A stretch of DNA of 64,000 nt from Tateyamaria sp. ANG-S1 (lineage in GTDB: Bacteria; Pseudomonadota; Alphaproteobacteria; Rhodobacterales; Rhodobacteraceae). A model generated the notes under the pieces. That model worked only from the letters and a program-made list of their open reading frames with translations, was not told where the DNA came from and made no database searches. The stretch spans positions 248,001-312,000 of the forward strand of contig NZ_JWLL01000006.1 in assembly GCF_000814025.1 (NCBI RefSeq), written 5' to 3'. Each line of letters starts with the position of its first letter. Positions within the stretch are counted from its first letter, which is position 1. A program made the position numbers and the translations under genes. This document shows, piece after piece, positions 56,594 through 64,000 of this stretch.

Positions 56594-57768
56594 GCGGCAC
56601 GCGCGCGGGTTTCGGCAAAGGCCGTAAGCGTGCGCAACGCAGCTTCGAAACCTGCGTCGTCGATGGTCATCGCGACGCGGATATGCCCGGCGGCAGCGCC
56701 CCCAAAGCTTTCGCCGGGCATCACTGCAATGTGGTGCTGATCGAGCAGCGCATTGGCAAACTCATCACCACTCAACCCCGTCGCCCGGATGTCCAGCATC
56801 AGGTACATGGCCCCCTGCGCGGGGATCAGGCCGATGGTGTTCTGTGCGCCCAGCACCCGCTGCGCAATGGCCCGGCGGCGCAGGAAGGGGGCCGCGATCC
56901 CGGCCTCAAAATCAGGGCCCTGGCCCAGAGCAAAGACCGATGCATCCTGGATAAAGCCCGGCACGCCATAGGTCGTGTGCGTGGCAAAGGTGATCAGATG
57001 CGCAATCACCTCCTCCGGCCCGATGATCCAGCCACAGCGGGACCCGGTCATGGCGTGGCTCTTCGACATGGACCCGACCACCAGCGTCCGCTCCGCCATG
57101 CCCGGCAGGGCGCGGGGCGAGATATGCGCCCCCTCCCACACCTGCGTGTCATAGACCTCGTCCGAAATCAGCCACAGGTCGTGCGCCGTGCAAACCTCCG
57201 CGATGCCGTCGAGCGTGGCGCGGGAATAGACCGTGCCGGTGGGGTTGTTGGGCGAGTTGATCAGCAGACTGCGCGCGCCCGGCGCATGGGCGGCAATATC
57301 CGCGGCACGGGGCTGAAACGCATCCTCCGAACGGGTCCGAATGGCGCGCGGTATGGCCGACACACCACGGATCGTGCCGGGATAGGTGGCATAGTAAGGA
57401 TCAATGTAAAGCGCGGTGTCACCGGGATCACAGGCTGCGGCATGGGCGGCAAAAAGGGCGGCCTGCCCGCCGGGGGTGATCAGCACATTGTCGCGGGTCG
57501 TGGGCACGCCCGTGCGCTCGGTCGTGCGTGCGGCCACCACGTCGCGCAGGGCATCGGTGCCCGGCACCATGGCATAGCCCGTGTGCCCGCCCATCGCACT
57601 GCGGTGCATGTCCTGCAGGATGGGGGCGGCGGTGCGAATGTCATGCTCGCCAATGGTCAGCTCGGTCACGGCCGTGCCCTCTGCAATCATCCGGCGGGCC
57701 TTGAGGAACACATCCCACCCGTCAGATCCGCCGCCGGTCAGGGTCTGCATCCGTTGGGACAGGGTCAT
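56590..57768 (-). CDS. Class I/II pyridoxal-phosphate aminotransferase
   Basis: This is a 392-residue fold-type I aminotransferase. The PLP lysine is in VVGSMSKSHAMTGSRCGWIIG near residue 228; NSPNNPTGTVYS near 171 and SDEVYDTQVW near 200 complete the site. It differs from the aminotransferase at 39903-41090, so the window has two distinct paralogues. The substrate is not evident. It follows no clear operon partner. Confidence 0.88.
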   Translation of the reverse strand: MTLSQRMQTLTGGGSDGWDVFLKARRMIAEGTAVTELTIGEHDIRTAAPILQDMHRSAMGGHTGYAMVPGTDALRDVVAARTTERTGVPTTRDNVLITPGGQAALFAAHAAACDPGDTALYIDPYYATYPGTIRGVSAIPRAIRTRSEDAFQPRAADIAAHAPGARSLLINSPNNPTGTVYSRATLDGIAEVCTAHDLWLISDEVYDTQVWEGAHISPRALPGMAERTLVVGSMSKSHAMTGSRCGWIIGPEEVIAHLITFATHTTYGVPGFIQDASVFALGQGPDFEAGIAAPFLRRRAIAQRVLGAQNTIGLIPAQGAMYLMLDIRATGLSGDEFANALLDQHHIAVMPGESFGGAAAGHIRVAMTIDDAGFEAALRTLTAFAETRARAA

Positions 57769-57835
57769 GCGCGCGCTCCTTGGCAGGTGGTGGCGCCAAG
57801 GGGACAGAGGGGGCGGGGGATGTCAACACGATGGA

Positions 57836-57880
57836 CCGGGGCGCTGCCCCGGACCCCGTCGTATTTCCAGTCAGAAGAAG
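57836..57880 (+). repeat. Dispersed intergenic hairpin element, copy 4
   Basis: CCGGGGCGCTGCCCCGG forms a hairpin followed by ACCCCGTCGTATTT and CAGTCAGAAGAAG. It is the closest relative of the copy at 18202-18245. Confidence 0.6.
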
Positions 57881-57882
57881 AC

Positions 57883-58239
57883 CTAGATGCCGTCCTGCCA
57901 GGCAGCGAGCTCTGCCTGCGCCTTCTTGGACAGGCTCTTGCGGATCAGGCCATATGAGGTGTGGATGCGGTCCGCCAGGGCCTCCATACCCGGGTGATCG
58001 AACGGGATGCGGACCCAGGAGCGGTGGAAATACTTCGCCTTGATCGCGGCACCAATCTCGATCAGGAACTGCGCGCTCTCGGGATCGGCGGTCTTCACCG
58101 AAATCCCGTCCAGAGCGTGGCCGTAACAGGCAAACATCTTGTCGCCCACCTTCCACGCCTCCAGCCCGCCATCGGCATTGGAATGATACCAGGCCCCGGG
58201 CAGGGCGGCGCACATGCGGTTCGCGTCATCGAGAGTCAT
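57883..58239 (-). CDS. MmcQ/YjbR family protein
   Basis: This is a 118-residue protein with the CyaY-like YjbR fold: LPGAWYHSNADGGLEAWKVGDKMFACYG, ISVKT and a C-terminal RIHTSYGLIRKSLSKKAQ. The family is often annotated as DNA-binding, but its function is poorly known. The ATG at 58239 fits the family N-terminus (MTLDDANRMCAAL); the longer upstream frame does not. Confidence 0.85.
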   Translation of the reverse strand: MTLDDANRMCAALPGAWYHSNADGGLEAWKVGDKMFACYGHALDGISVKTADPESAQFLIEIGAAIKAKYFHRSWVRIPFDHPGMEALADRIHTSYGLIRKSLSKKAQAELAAWQDGI

Positions 58240-58412
58240 GGCCGCAACTCTAGCGATCTCACGCCGTGAAACCATAGTTTTCAGCTGGTCGCATCCACCA
58301 AAACCCCGCTTTACCAGCCACACGTGCACCCCTGTCATGAGCGGTTCAGCGCAGGTTTGAGGATGGCATGACAACACGTCTTGCCAACGCCACCGGATCC
58401 CCATACGTGCAA

Positions 58413-58432
58413 TGTTACGGTATAACGTATCA
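58413..58432 (+). promoter_or_regulatory. Zur-box-like palindrome upstream of zinT
   Basis: TGTTACGGTATAACGTATCA is a 20-bp inverted repeat with 8 of 10 pairs matching, ending 31 bp before the zinT start. Its TATAAC core and placement fit a zinc-uptake regulator site. Confidence 0.65.
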
Positions 58433-58463
58433 TATTCAGACTGACAGAATCAGGAAGCGTCAC

Positions 58464-59123
58464 ATGCAACATACACTCTCCAAAACAGCAGGAATGATCG
58501 CGGTCAGCGCGCTGTTTGCGCTTTCGTCCCAGGCCATGGCCCAGACAACGACGGACACCGACCACTCACACGATCACAGTCACGATGAACAAGCCGAAGA
58601 GCTGTATCTGATCGACGAAGCAGACGTGCGCGCGCGCGAGCTGTCCGATTGGGCGGGGGACTGGCAGTCCGTTTACCCGTATCTGATGGATGGCACCCTG
58701 GATGCAGTGATGGAGCACAAGGCAGACCACGGCGACCAGACCGCCGAGGAATACCGCGCCTATTACGAGATCGGCTACAAAACCGATGTCGAGCGGATCG
58801 TGATCGACGGCGCGGACGTGACCTTCTTCCGCAACGGTGAGCCGACCCAGGGGCAGTACGAGGCTGACGGCTACGAAATCCTGACCTACGCGTCCGGCCA
58901 CCAGGGCATCCGCTTCATCTTTGAAAAAGCGGGCGGCGATGACGCGGCCCCGCAGTTCATCCAGTTCAGCGACCATGAAATGGTGCCGACCCAGGTGGAT
59001 CACTACCACCTCTACTGGGGCGAGGATCGCGCCGCGCTGTTGGAGGAAGTGACCAACTGGCCAACTTACTACGCCTCCGGCCTCAGCGGTGACGAGTTGG
59101 TGGCCAAGATGGTCGCCCACTAG
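58464..59123 (+). CDS. zinT: Periplasmic metal-binding protein ZinT
   Basis: This 219-residue protein has a signal peptide (about 26 residues, ending AMA-Q), a His/Asp-rich stretch DTDHSHDHSHDEQ at 31-43, and a ZinT/YodA lipocalin-like domain (LSDWAGDWQSVYPYLMDGTLD...FIQFSDHEMVPTQVDHYHLYWG). It binds zinc in the periplasm and supports ZnuABC uptake under zinc starvation. ATG 58464 begins the signal peptide. A Zur-like palindrome precedes it. No znu genes are next to it. Confidence 0.93.
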   Translation: MQHTLSKTAGMIAVSALFALSSQAMAQTTTDTDHSHDHSHDEQAEELYLIDEADVRARELSDWAGDWQSVYPYLMDGTLDAVMEHKADHGDQTAEEYRAYYEIGYKTDVERIVIDGADVTFFRNGEPTQGQYEADGYEILTYASGHQGIRFIFEKAGGDDAAPQFIQFSDHEMVPTQVDHYHLYWGEDRAALLEEVTNWPTYYASGLSGDELVAKMVAH

Positions 59124-59142
59124 AACGGCCCATACATAGCAG

Positions 59143-59170
59143 CGCACCCGCCTGTTTCGGCGGGTGCGTT
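59143..59170 (+). terminator. Hairpin terminator of zinT
   Basis: CGCACCCGCC and GGCGGGTGCG form a 10-bp stem with a 6-nt loop, 20 bp past the zinT stop. The T-run is weak (TT), so termination may be partial. Confidence 0.6.
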
Positions 59171-59257
59171 CGCGCCTCCGCGCCACGGCCCGTCGTGGAC
59201 GATACGCCCTGACGAAAAGGGTTGACCGCCCGCAGCCCCCCGCGCTACCCACACGTC

Positions 59258-59299
59258 ATGACCGGAACGATCTGCATTCTCTGCTGCATCATCTGCTGA
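59258..59299 (+). CDS. Cys-rich 13-codon leader peptide upstream of cysS
   Basis: ATG to TGA encodes MTGTICILCCIIC: four Cys codons, including a Cys-Cys pair and a final Cys, plus four Ile. It ends 97 bp before the cysteinyl-tRNA synthetase gene. A TTGACC hexamer at 59222-59227 could be the -35 of a promoter giving a leaderless or nearly leaderless transcript. Stalling at Cys codons when charged tRNA-Cys is scarce is the expected mode of such a leader. No such leader is known to me for this family, so this is inference from sequence alone. Confidence 0.5.
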   Translation: MTGTICILCCIIC

Positions 59300-59389
59300 T
59301 TTCTTCAGCGGGCCGGTTCTTTGTTTCCATGACATCTCAGAATTGCTAGGCCCGCGCCCAACCCGCGCCCGCGCCCTGCATATCTGAGG
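59295..59389 (+). promoter_or_regulatory. Candidate attenuator and Shine-Dalgarno-masking helix of cysS
   Basis: After the leader stop, 59295-59299 pairs with 59305-59309 (GCTGA/TCAGC). Alternatively GCGGGCC at 59308-59314 pairs with GGCCCGC at 59349-59355. Separately TCTCAGA at 59335-59341 pairs with TCTGAGG at 59383-59389, which contains the cysS ribosome binding site. The first two compete for 59308-59309. Confidence 0.4.
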
Positions 59390-59396
59390 CTTCGAC

Positions 59397-60791
59397 ATGA
59401 CCATCCAGCTCTACAACACCGCGACCCGCCGGAAAGAGGGGCTCGCGCCCCTCGATCCCAGCAATGTCCGGATGTATGTCTGCGGCCCCACGGTCTATGA
59501 CCGCGCCCATCTGGGCAACGCGCGCCCCGTGCTGGTCTTCGACACGCTCTTTCGCCTGTTGCGCCATGTTTATGGCGAAAATGCAGTGACTTACGTGCGG
59601 AACTTCACGGATGTGGATGACAAGATCAACGCGACAGCGCTGGCACGGAAAGAGGCAGGCGCGCCCGGCACGCTTGAGGAATTGGTGGCCCAGCGGTCGG
59701 ATGAAACCATCGACTGGTATCACGCCGACATGGACAGTCTGGGCGCCCTGCGCCCCACCCATGCGCCGCGTGCGACGGCCTTCATCACCCAGATGGTGAA
59801 CATGATCTCGGGCCTGATCGACCGCGACTTTGCCTATGCGCGCGACGGCCACGTGCTGTTCCGGGTGCGCAACTATGACGACTACGGCAAGCTGTCGGGC
59901 CGCTCGGTGGACGACATGATCGCCGGTGCGCGGGTCGAGGTCGCGCCCTACAAGGAGGACCCGATGGACTTCGTCCTCTGGAAACCCTCCGACGACGATC
60001 TGCCCGGTTGGGACAGCCCATGGGGCCGGGGACGCCCCGGCTGGCATATCGAATGCTCCGCCATGGCCTATGAGCTTCTTGGGGCGCAATTCGACATCCA
60101 TGGCGGCGGCAACGATTTGCAGTTTCCCCACCACGAGAACGAAATCGCGCAGTCAAAATGCTGCGGCCACGACTTCGCCAACATCTGGATGCACAACGAG
60201 ATGTTGCAGGTCGAGGGCAAGAAGATGTCCAAATCCCTGGGCAACTTCTTCACCGTGCGCGACCTGCTGGATCAGGGCGTGCCGGGCGAGGTGATCCGGT
60301 TCGTGATGCTGTCCACGCACTACCGCAAGCCGATGGACTGGACCGAGAAGAAGCGGGCGGAAGCGGAGGCCACCTTGCGCAAGTGGGCCGGGATCGTGGC
60401 TGATGATGATGCACGTGCCAACACCAGTGCATCACAGGTGCCGCAAACCATCCTCGACGCGCTCTCCGATGACCTGAACACGCCGCTCGCCATCACCCAT
60501 TTGCACCGCCTCGCATCCGACCGTGACGGCGCCGGACTCTCCGCGGCATTAAACTTAATGGGCTTTAACCTTGATGCGATGGACGTGTCTGAGCCGGTCG
60601 ATCTGGGCGACTTGGCAGCACAGCTCGCCGCGCTGCGGGCCGATGCAATGGTGTCCAAGGACTTTGGTCCCGTCGATGCAATGAAGTCCGCGCTGACGGA
60701 GGCTGGTGTCGAAGTCCGCATGAGCAAAGAGGGTGTCGAACTGGTGCCCGGCACCGACTTCGATGCGACCAAACTGGAGGCGCTGAAATGA
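59397..60791 (+). CDS. cysS: Cysteine--tRNA ligase
   Basis: This is a 464-residue class I synthetase. Cys29 in YVCGPTVYD and later Cys/His residues ([22 protein letters not shown]) are the zinc and amino-acid-site ligands. The HIGH-type motif is AHLGNAR near residue 38 and the KMSKS motif is [10 protein letters not shown] near 275. GAGG lies 7 nt before the ATG. It follows a Cys-rich leader ORF and is followed by a coupled small ORF and cimA. Confidence 0.97.
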   Translation: MTIQLYNTATRRKEGLAPLDPSNVRMYVCGPTVYDRAHLGNARPVLVFDTLFRLLRHVYGENAVTYVRNFTDVDDKINATALARKEAGAPGTLEELVAQRSDETIDWYHADMDSLGALRPTHAPRATAFITQMVNMISGLIDRDFAYARDGHVLFRVRNYDDYGKLSGRSVDDMIAGARVEVAPYKEDPMDFVLWKPSDDDLPGWDSPWGRGRPGWHIECSAMAYELLGAQFDIHGGGNDLQFPHHENEIAQSKCCGHDFANIWMHNEMLQVEGKKMSKSLGNFFTVRDLLDQGVPGEVIRFVMLSTHYRKPMDWTEKKRAEAEATLRKWAGIVADDDARANTSASQVPQTILDALSDDLNTPLAITHLHRLASDRDGAGLSAALNLMGFNLDAMDVSEPVDLGDLAAQLAALRADAMVSKDFGPVDAMKSALTEAGVEVRMSKEGVELVPGTDFDATKLEALK

Positions 60792-60880
60792 CCCCAAACC
60801 TTACCAACAGGTTAAACCGCCTCTGTAACCCCTTGAAATCGTGTCGCTCCAAAAGCGTCCCAGCAAGGGACAAGACATGA
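60788..60880 (+). CDS. 30-codon ORF overlapping both cysS and cimA
   Basis: The ATG overlaps the cysS stop (ATGA) and is preceded by GGAGG seven bases upstream, inside cysS. The TGA overlaps the cimA ATG (ATGA). The product begins [19 protein letters not shown] and is basic, with four Leu and two Cys. The perfect double overlap suggests it couples translation of the two genes. No domain is recognised, and the GGAGG may simply be cysS codons. Confidence 0.35.
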   Translation: MTPNLTNRLNRLCNPLKSCRSKSVPARDKT

Positions 60881-62493
60881 CCCGCGAACGCCTCTACCTT
60901 TTCGACACCACCCTGCGGGACGGCCAGCAAACCCAGGGAGTCCAGTTCTCGACCCCCGAAAAGCACCAGATCGCCCAGGCCCTCGACACGCTCGGGATCG
61001 ACTATATTGAGGGCGGTTGGCCCGGTGCCAATCCCACCGACAGCGCCTTTTTCGAGGACGCCCCCAAAACCCGCGCCACCTTCACCGCCTTCGGGATGAC
61101 CAAGCGGGCGGGCATCAGCGCCGAAAATGACGACGTCCTCGCTGCCGTCCTGAACGCGGGCACCAAGGCCGTCTGTCTGGTCGGCAAGACCCACGATTTT
61201 CACGTCGAAAAAGCCCTCGGAATCTCGCTGGTTGAAAACACCGCCAACATCTCCCAAACCTTTGCCCACCTCGCGGCCCAGGGGCGCGAGGCGATCTTTG
61301 ATGCCGAACACTTTTTCGACGGCTACAAAAGCAACCCTGACTACGCCGTTGAGGCGATCCAAGCCGCCTACGACGCAGGCGCGCGCTGGATCGCCCTGTG
61401 CGACACAAACGGCGGCACGCTGCCCCACGAAATCCACGAGATCACCAAGGCCGTGATCGCATCGGGCATCCCCGGTGACAGGCTGGGCATCCACACCCAC
61501 AACGACACCGAAAACGCTGTCGCGGGATCTCTGGCAGCCATCGACGCAGGCGCGCGGCAGATCCAGGGCACCCTTAACGGGCTGGGCGAGCGCTGTGGAA
61601 ACGCGAACCTGACGGCCCTGATCCCGATCCTGCTGCTCAAGGAACCCTATGCCAGCCGGTTCGAAACGGGCGTTTCGAAAGAGGCGCTGGCCGGGCTGAC
61701 GCGGACAAGCCGGATGCTCGACGACATCCTGAACCGCGTGCCACAGAAACAGGCGGCCTTTGTGGGCGCTTCAGCTTTTGCTCACAAGGCGGGGCTGCAC
61801 GCCTCGGCGATCTTGAAGGACCCGACAACCTACGAGCATGTCGATCCTGCCACTGTCGGCAACACCCGCATCATCCCGATGTCGAACCAGGCGGGGCAGT
61901 CGAACCTGCGCAAGCGACTGGCCGAGATGGGGCTGGACGTCGCGCCCAAGGACCCAGCCCTTGCCCGCATCCTCGACCGGATCAAGGCGCGCGAGGCGGA
62001 GGGGTATTCCTATGACACCGCGCAGGCTTCCTTTGAACTGCTGGCGCGGGACGAGCTGGGATTGCTGCCCGAGTTTTTCGAGGTCAAGCGCTACCGCGTG
62101 ACCATTGAGCGGCGCAAGAACAAGCGGGACCAGATGGTGTCGCTGTCCGAGGCGGTCGTGGTTGTGAAAGTCGACGGAGAAAAGATGCTGTCGGTGAGCG
62201 AATCCATGGACGAGGCAGGCACCGACCGTGGCCCTGTGAACGCGCTGGCCAAGGCCTTGGCCAAGGACCTGGGGCGCTACCAGACCTATGTCGAGGACAT
62301 CCGCCTCGTCGACTTCAAGGTGCGCATCACCCAAGGCGGGACCGAAGCCGTCACCCGCGTCATCATCGACAGCGAAGACGGGCAGGGGCGCCGCTGGTCC
62401 ACAGTGGGCGTGAGTGCGAACATCGTGGATGCGTCCTTTTCCGCCCTGCTGGACGCGATCCGCTGGAAGCTGGTGCAGGATGGCGTGACATGA
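60877..62493 (+). CDS. cimA: (R)-citramalate synthase
   Basis: This 538-residue enzyme of the isopropylmalate/citramalate synthase family begins RLYLFDTTLRDGQQTQGVQFS, with the metal-binding HTHND near residue 206 and the GLGERCGNANL block near 230. The C-terminal LeuA-type dimer/regulatory domain is present. The FDTTLRDGQQTQG form is that of the CimA-type branch, which condenses pyruvate and acetyl-CoA to citramalate for isoleucine synthesis. The ATG at 60877 has AAGGGA upstream; an in-frame GTG at 60841 is less likely. Confidence 0.9.
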   Translation: MTRERLYLFDTTLRDGQQTQGVQFSTPEKHQIAQALDTLGIDYIEGGWPGANPTDSAFFEDAPKTRATFTAFGMTKRAGISAENDDVLAAVLNAGTKAVCLVGKTHDFHVEKALGISLVENTANISQTFAHLAAQGREAIFDAEHFFDGYKSNPDYAVEAIQAAYDAGARWIALCDTNGGTLPHEIHEITKAVIASGIPGDRLGIHTHNDTENAVAGSLAAIDAGARQIQGTLNGLGERCGNANLTALIPILLLKEPYASRFETGVSKEALAGLTRTSRMLDDILNRVPQKQAAFVGASAFAHKAGLHASAILKDPTTYEHVDPATVGNTRIIPMSNQAGQSNLRKRLAEMGLDVAPKDPALARILDRIKAREAEGYSYDTAQASFELLARDELGLLPEFFEVKRYRVTIERRKNKRDQMVSLSEAVVVVKVDGEKMLSVSESMDEAGTDRGPVNALAKALAKDLGRYQTYVEDIRLVDFKVRITQGGTEAVTRVIIDSEDGQGRRWSTVGVSANIVDASFSALLDAIRWKLVQDGVT

Positions 62494-62533
62494 TGGTACG
62501 CCAACCTGCTGCCCTCCGCACGATGTGCCGGAT

Positions 62534-63301
62534 ATGACCCTGCCCGACGTTGTTGTCCCCTGTGCGCGCATCGTTGAACAGGGCGACCCAGATCGCTTTC
62601 GCACCGTGATGGCAGCGCCGGTGTCAGCCCGCGCGGTTCTCTTTCCCCTTTATGCCTTAAATGTCGAAGTGGCCCGCGCGCCTTGGGTGACGCAGGAAGC
62701 CATGATCGCCGAGATGCGTTTGCAGTGGTGGAGTGATGCTCTGGAAGAGATCGCTGACAGTAACGCGGTACGAAAACACGAGGTGACGACGCCGTTGGCA
62801 TCTGTTCTGACGCCCGTGATGGCGCGCCGTTTGGACGAAGCGGTCGCGGCACGCCGCTGGGATGTGTACCGCGATCCGTTCGAGGATGAGGCGCATTTCG
62901 ACCGCTACCTCGACCAGACGGCGGGGCATTTGATGTGGACCGCCGCCGAGGCCTTGGGCGCACCGGCGGATCAAGAGGATGCAGTGCGCTCTGTTGCAGC
63001 GGCAGGGGCTCTGGTCGCTTTCTTGCGCGCGGTCCCCAAGCTGGAGGAGGCGGGGCGCATTCCCTTGGTCGATGGCACGCATGAGGGTGTCGCCGCACTT
63101 GCACGGCGCATCAGGATGCGCCTTACGCCGCCGCGCCTGCCTGCGGGTGCTCGCGCAGCACTTTGGCCCGCGCTTGGGTCAAGTCAGATTTTGAAGCAGA
63201 TCGAGCGCACACCGGGCATCGTCGCGGATGGCGCGATCCCTGCGCCACTGGCTCCGTGGCGTCTGAGCGTGGCGGCCCTGACAGGGCGGGCGATGCTGTA
63301 A
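62534..63301 (+). CDS. Squalene/phytoene synthase-like protein
   Basis: This is a 255-residue member of the trans-isoprenyl diphosphate synthase superfamily. The order FPLYALNVEVARAPWVTQEAMIAEMRLQWW follows the SQS/PSY fold, but the usual DxxxD motifs are not clear. Short, degenerate forms like this are related to the mitochondrial complex I assembly factor NDUFAF6, so it may not make terpenes. Two starts are possible: ATG at 62534 and GTG at 62525; neither has a good ribosome binding site. It lies 40 bp after cimA. Confidence 0.75.
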   Translation: MTLPDVVVPCARIVEQGDPDRFRTVMAAPVSARAVLFPLYALNVEVARAPWVTQEAMIAEMRLQWWSDALEEIADSNAVRKHEVTTPLASVLTPVMARRLDEAVAARRWDVYRDPFEDEAHFDRYLDQTAGHLMWTAAEALGAPADQEDAVRSVAAAGALVAFLRAVPKLEEAGRIPLVDGTHEGVAALARRIRMRLTPPRLPAGARAALWPALGSSQILKQIERTPGIVADGAIPAPLAPWRLSVAALTGRAML

Positions 63302-63321
63302 GGCGGATCTTGATCCGCCTG

Positions 63322-64000
63322 CTATACAGTGACTGCGCGCTGTCGCATCACCAGCCAGATCAGTGACCCACCCGCCAGAACAAGAAACGGCACCATTGCA
63401 ATGTTGACGGCAGCCCAGCCCTCGACCGCGTCGCCGCCTGCGCAGTTCATCAGACCGCCCGATGCCAATGAGGCCAACGTCACTCCGCCAAAGACGATCA
63501 AGTCATTCATGCCCTGCATTCGGCCACGCTCTTGCGGGCTGTGTGCGCCTGCGAGCATTGTGGTCGCGCCGATGAAGCCGAAGTTCCACCCCAGGCCAAG
63601 CAGGAAGAGGGCCCAATAGAAGTTCTCCAGCTCGACGCCCTGAAGCGCCACCACGCCCGCAAGGCCCAAGATGGCGAGGCCAAGGCCCATGATCCGCTCA
63701 ACCCCAAATTTCGAGATCAGGTGCCCAGTGAAGAAGGAGGGTGCGAACATGGCGAGCACGTGCACGGTGACGACATTCGCCGCGTCCGGCTCCGTGAACC
63801 CGCAGCCGACCACGGCCAATGGCGTGGACGTCATCACAAGGTTCATAAGGGCATAGGATACGGCGGCGCATATGACCGCCACGGCAATGCGCGGGTCGCG
63901 CAACAGTTCCTTGCGGGACCGCCCGGGACCGTCCGTGGCTGAGGGTGCGGGTGGCTTGGGAATGTCGAGCAAGAAGAACAGTGCCATGCCCATCAGGTTG
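63322..64000 (-). CDS. MFS transporter (5' end outside window)
   Basis: The frame is open to the window edge, so the N-terminal half is missing. The visible 226 residues hold about six membrane helices of the second half of a major facilitator protein, with the loop FLLDIPKPPAPSATDGPGRSRKELLRDP between halves and GVERIMGLGLAILGLAGVV later. The substrate is unknown. It converges on the squalene-synthase-like gene with only 20 bp between the stops. Confidence 0.82.
   Translation of the reverse strand, partial: NLMGMALFFLLDIPKPPAPSATDGPGRSRKELLRDPRIAVAVICAAVSYALMNLVMTSTPLAVVGCGFTEPDAANVVTVHVLAMFAPSFFTGHLISKFGVERIMGLGLAILGLAGVVALQGVELENFYWALFLLGLGWNFGFIGATTMLAGAHSPQERGRMQGMNDLIVFGGVTLASLASGGLMNCAGGDAVEGWAAVNIAMVPFLVLAGGSLIWLVMRQRAVTV

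Overview
The window is a stretch of chromosome from an alphaproteobacterium of the Rhodobacteraceae, most likely the Roseobacter group. The evidence is high GC by eye, the trpG-trpD-trpC-moaC-moeA-lexA order, an alphaproteobacterial SOS box of the GTTC-N7-GTTC type, a B12-dependent ribonucleotide reductase as the reductase gene, a fused indolepyruvate ferredoxin oxidoreductase, and a phage-type endolysin/holin pair resembling the lysis genes of rhodobacterial gene transfer agents. No insertion sequence, CRISPR array, rRNA or intact prophage is visible; there is one tRNA gene (Pro, UGG).

Layout. 1-3.2 kb: 3' part of a VWA/CoxE-like gene, a tract of four hairpins, and purL. 3.5-6.5 kb: four small exported PRC-barrel-like paralogues on the minus strand around a 1 kb gene-free stretch. 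6.6-13.6 kb: a large MscS-type channel, a possible small RNA, and a LysR regulator divergent from the indolepyruvate oxidoreductase. 13.7-20.7 kb: acyltransferase, murI, argC, ccmE, the endolysin/holin pair, ccmF and ccmH, all on the plus strand. 20.8-24.6 kb: a PaaG-like hydratase/isomerase and two RTX-type calcium-binding proteins built from one repeated module. 24.7-30.5 kb: gltA, gltX, comEC and lexA. 30.5-38 kb: moeA-moaC-trpC-trpD-trpG and, across a divergent polysaccharide deacetylase gene, trpE, which follows a ppiD-like foldase gene. 39.9-45 kb: aminotransferase, gpt, LysE exporter, fabI, pdxH, double cold-shock protein, DUF192 protein and tRNA-Pro. 45.2-48.3 kb: AraC regulator, acyl-CoA dehydrogenase and a small lipoprotein. 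48.3-52.7 kb: nrdJ with a 500 bp control region holding DnaA- and NrdR-like sites. 52.7-59.1 kb: ECF sigma factor opposite an EF-hand protein, an MttB-family methyltransferase, an outer-membrane barrel, an aminotransferase, a YjbR protein and zinT with a Zur-like operator. 59.1-64 kb: a Cys-rich leader ORF, cysS, a coupled small ORF, cimA, a squalene/phytoene-synthase-like gene and the end of an MFS transporter.

Most genes are housekeeping. The parts most worth attention are the regulatory and repetitive ones: a 13-codon leader with four Cys codons before cysS, with a helix that can bury the cysS ribosome binding site; a 30-codon ORF overlapping both cysS and cimA; a C10 tract covering the ribosome binding region of an RTX gene; the GTA-like lysis pair inside the cytochrome c maturation cluster; a terminator-ended small RNA candidate with a CCUCCC stretch; and at least two families of dispersed intergenic repeats.
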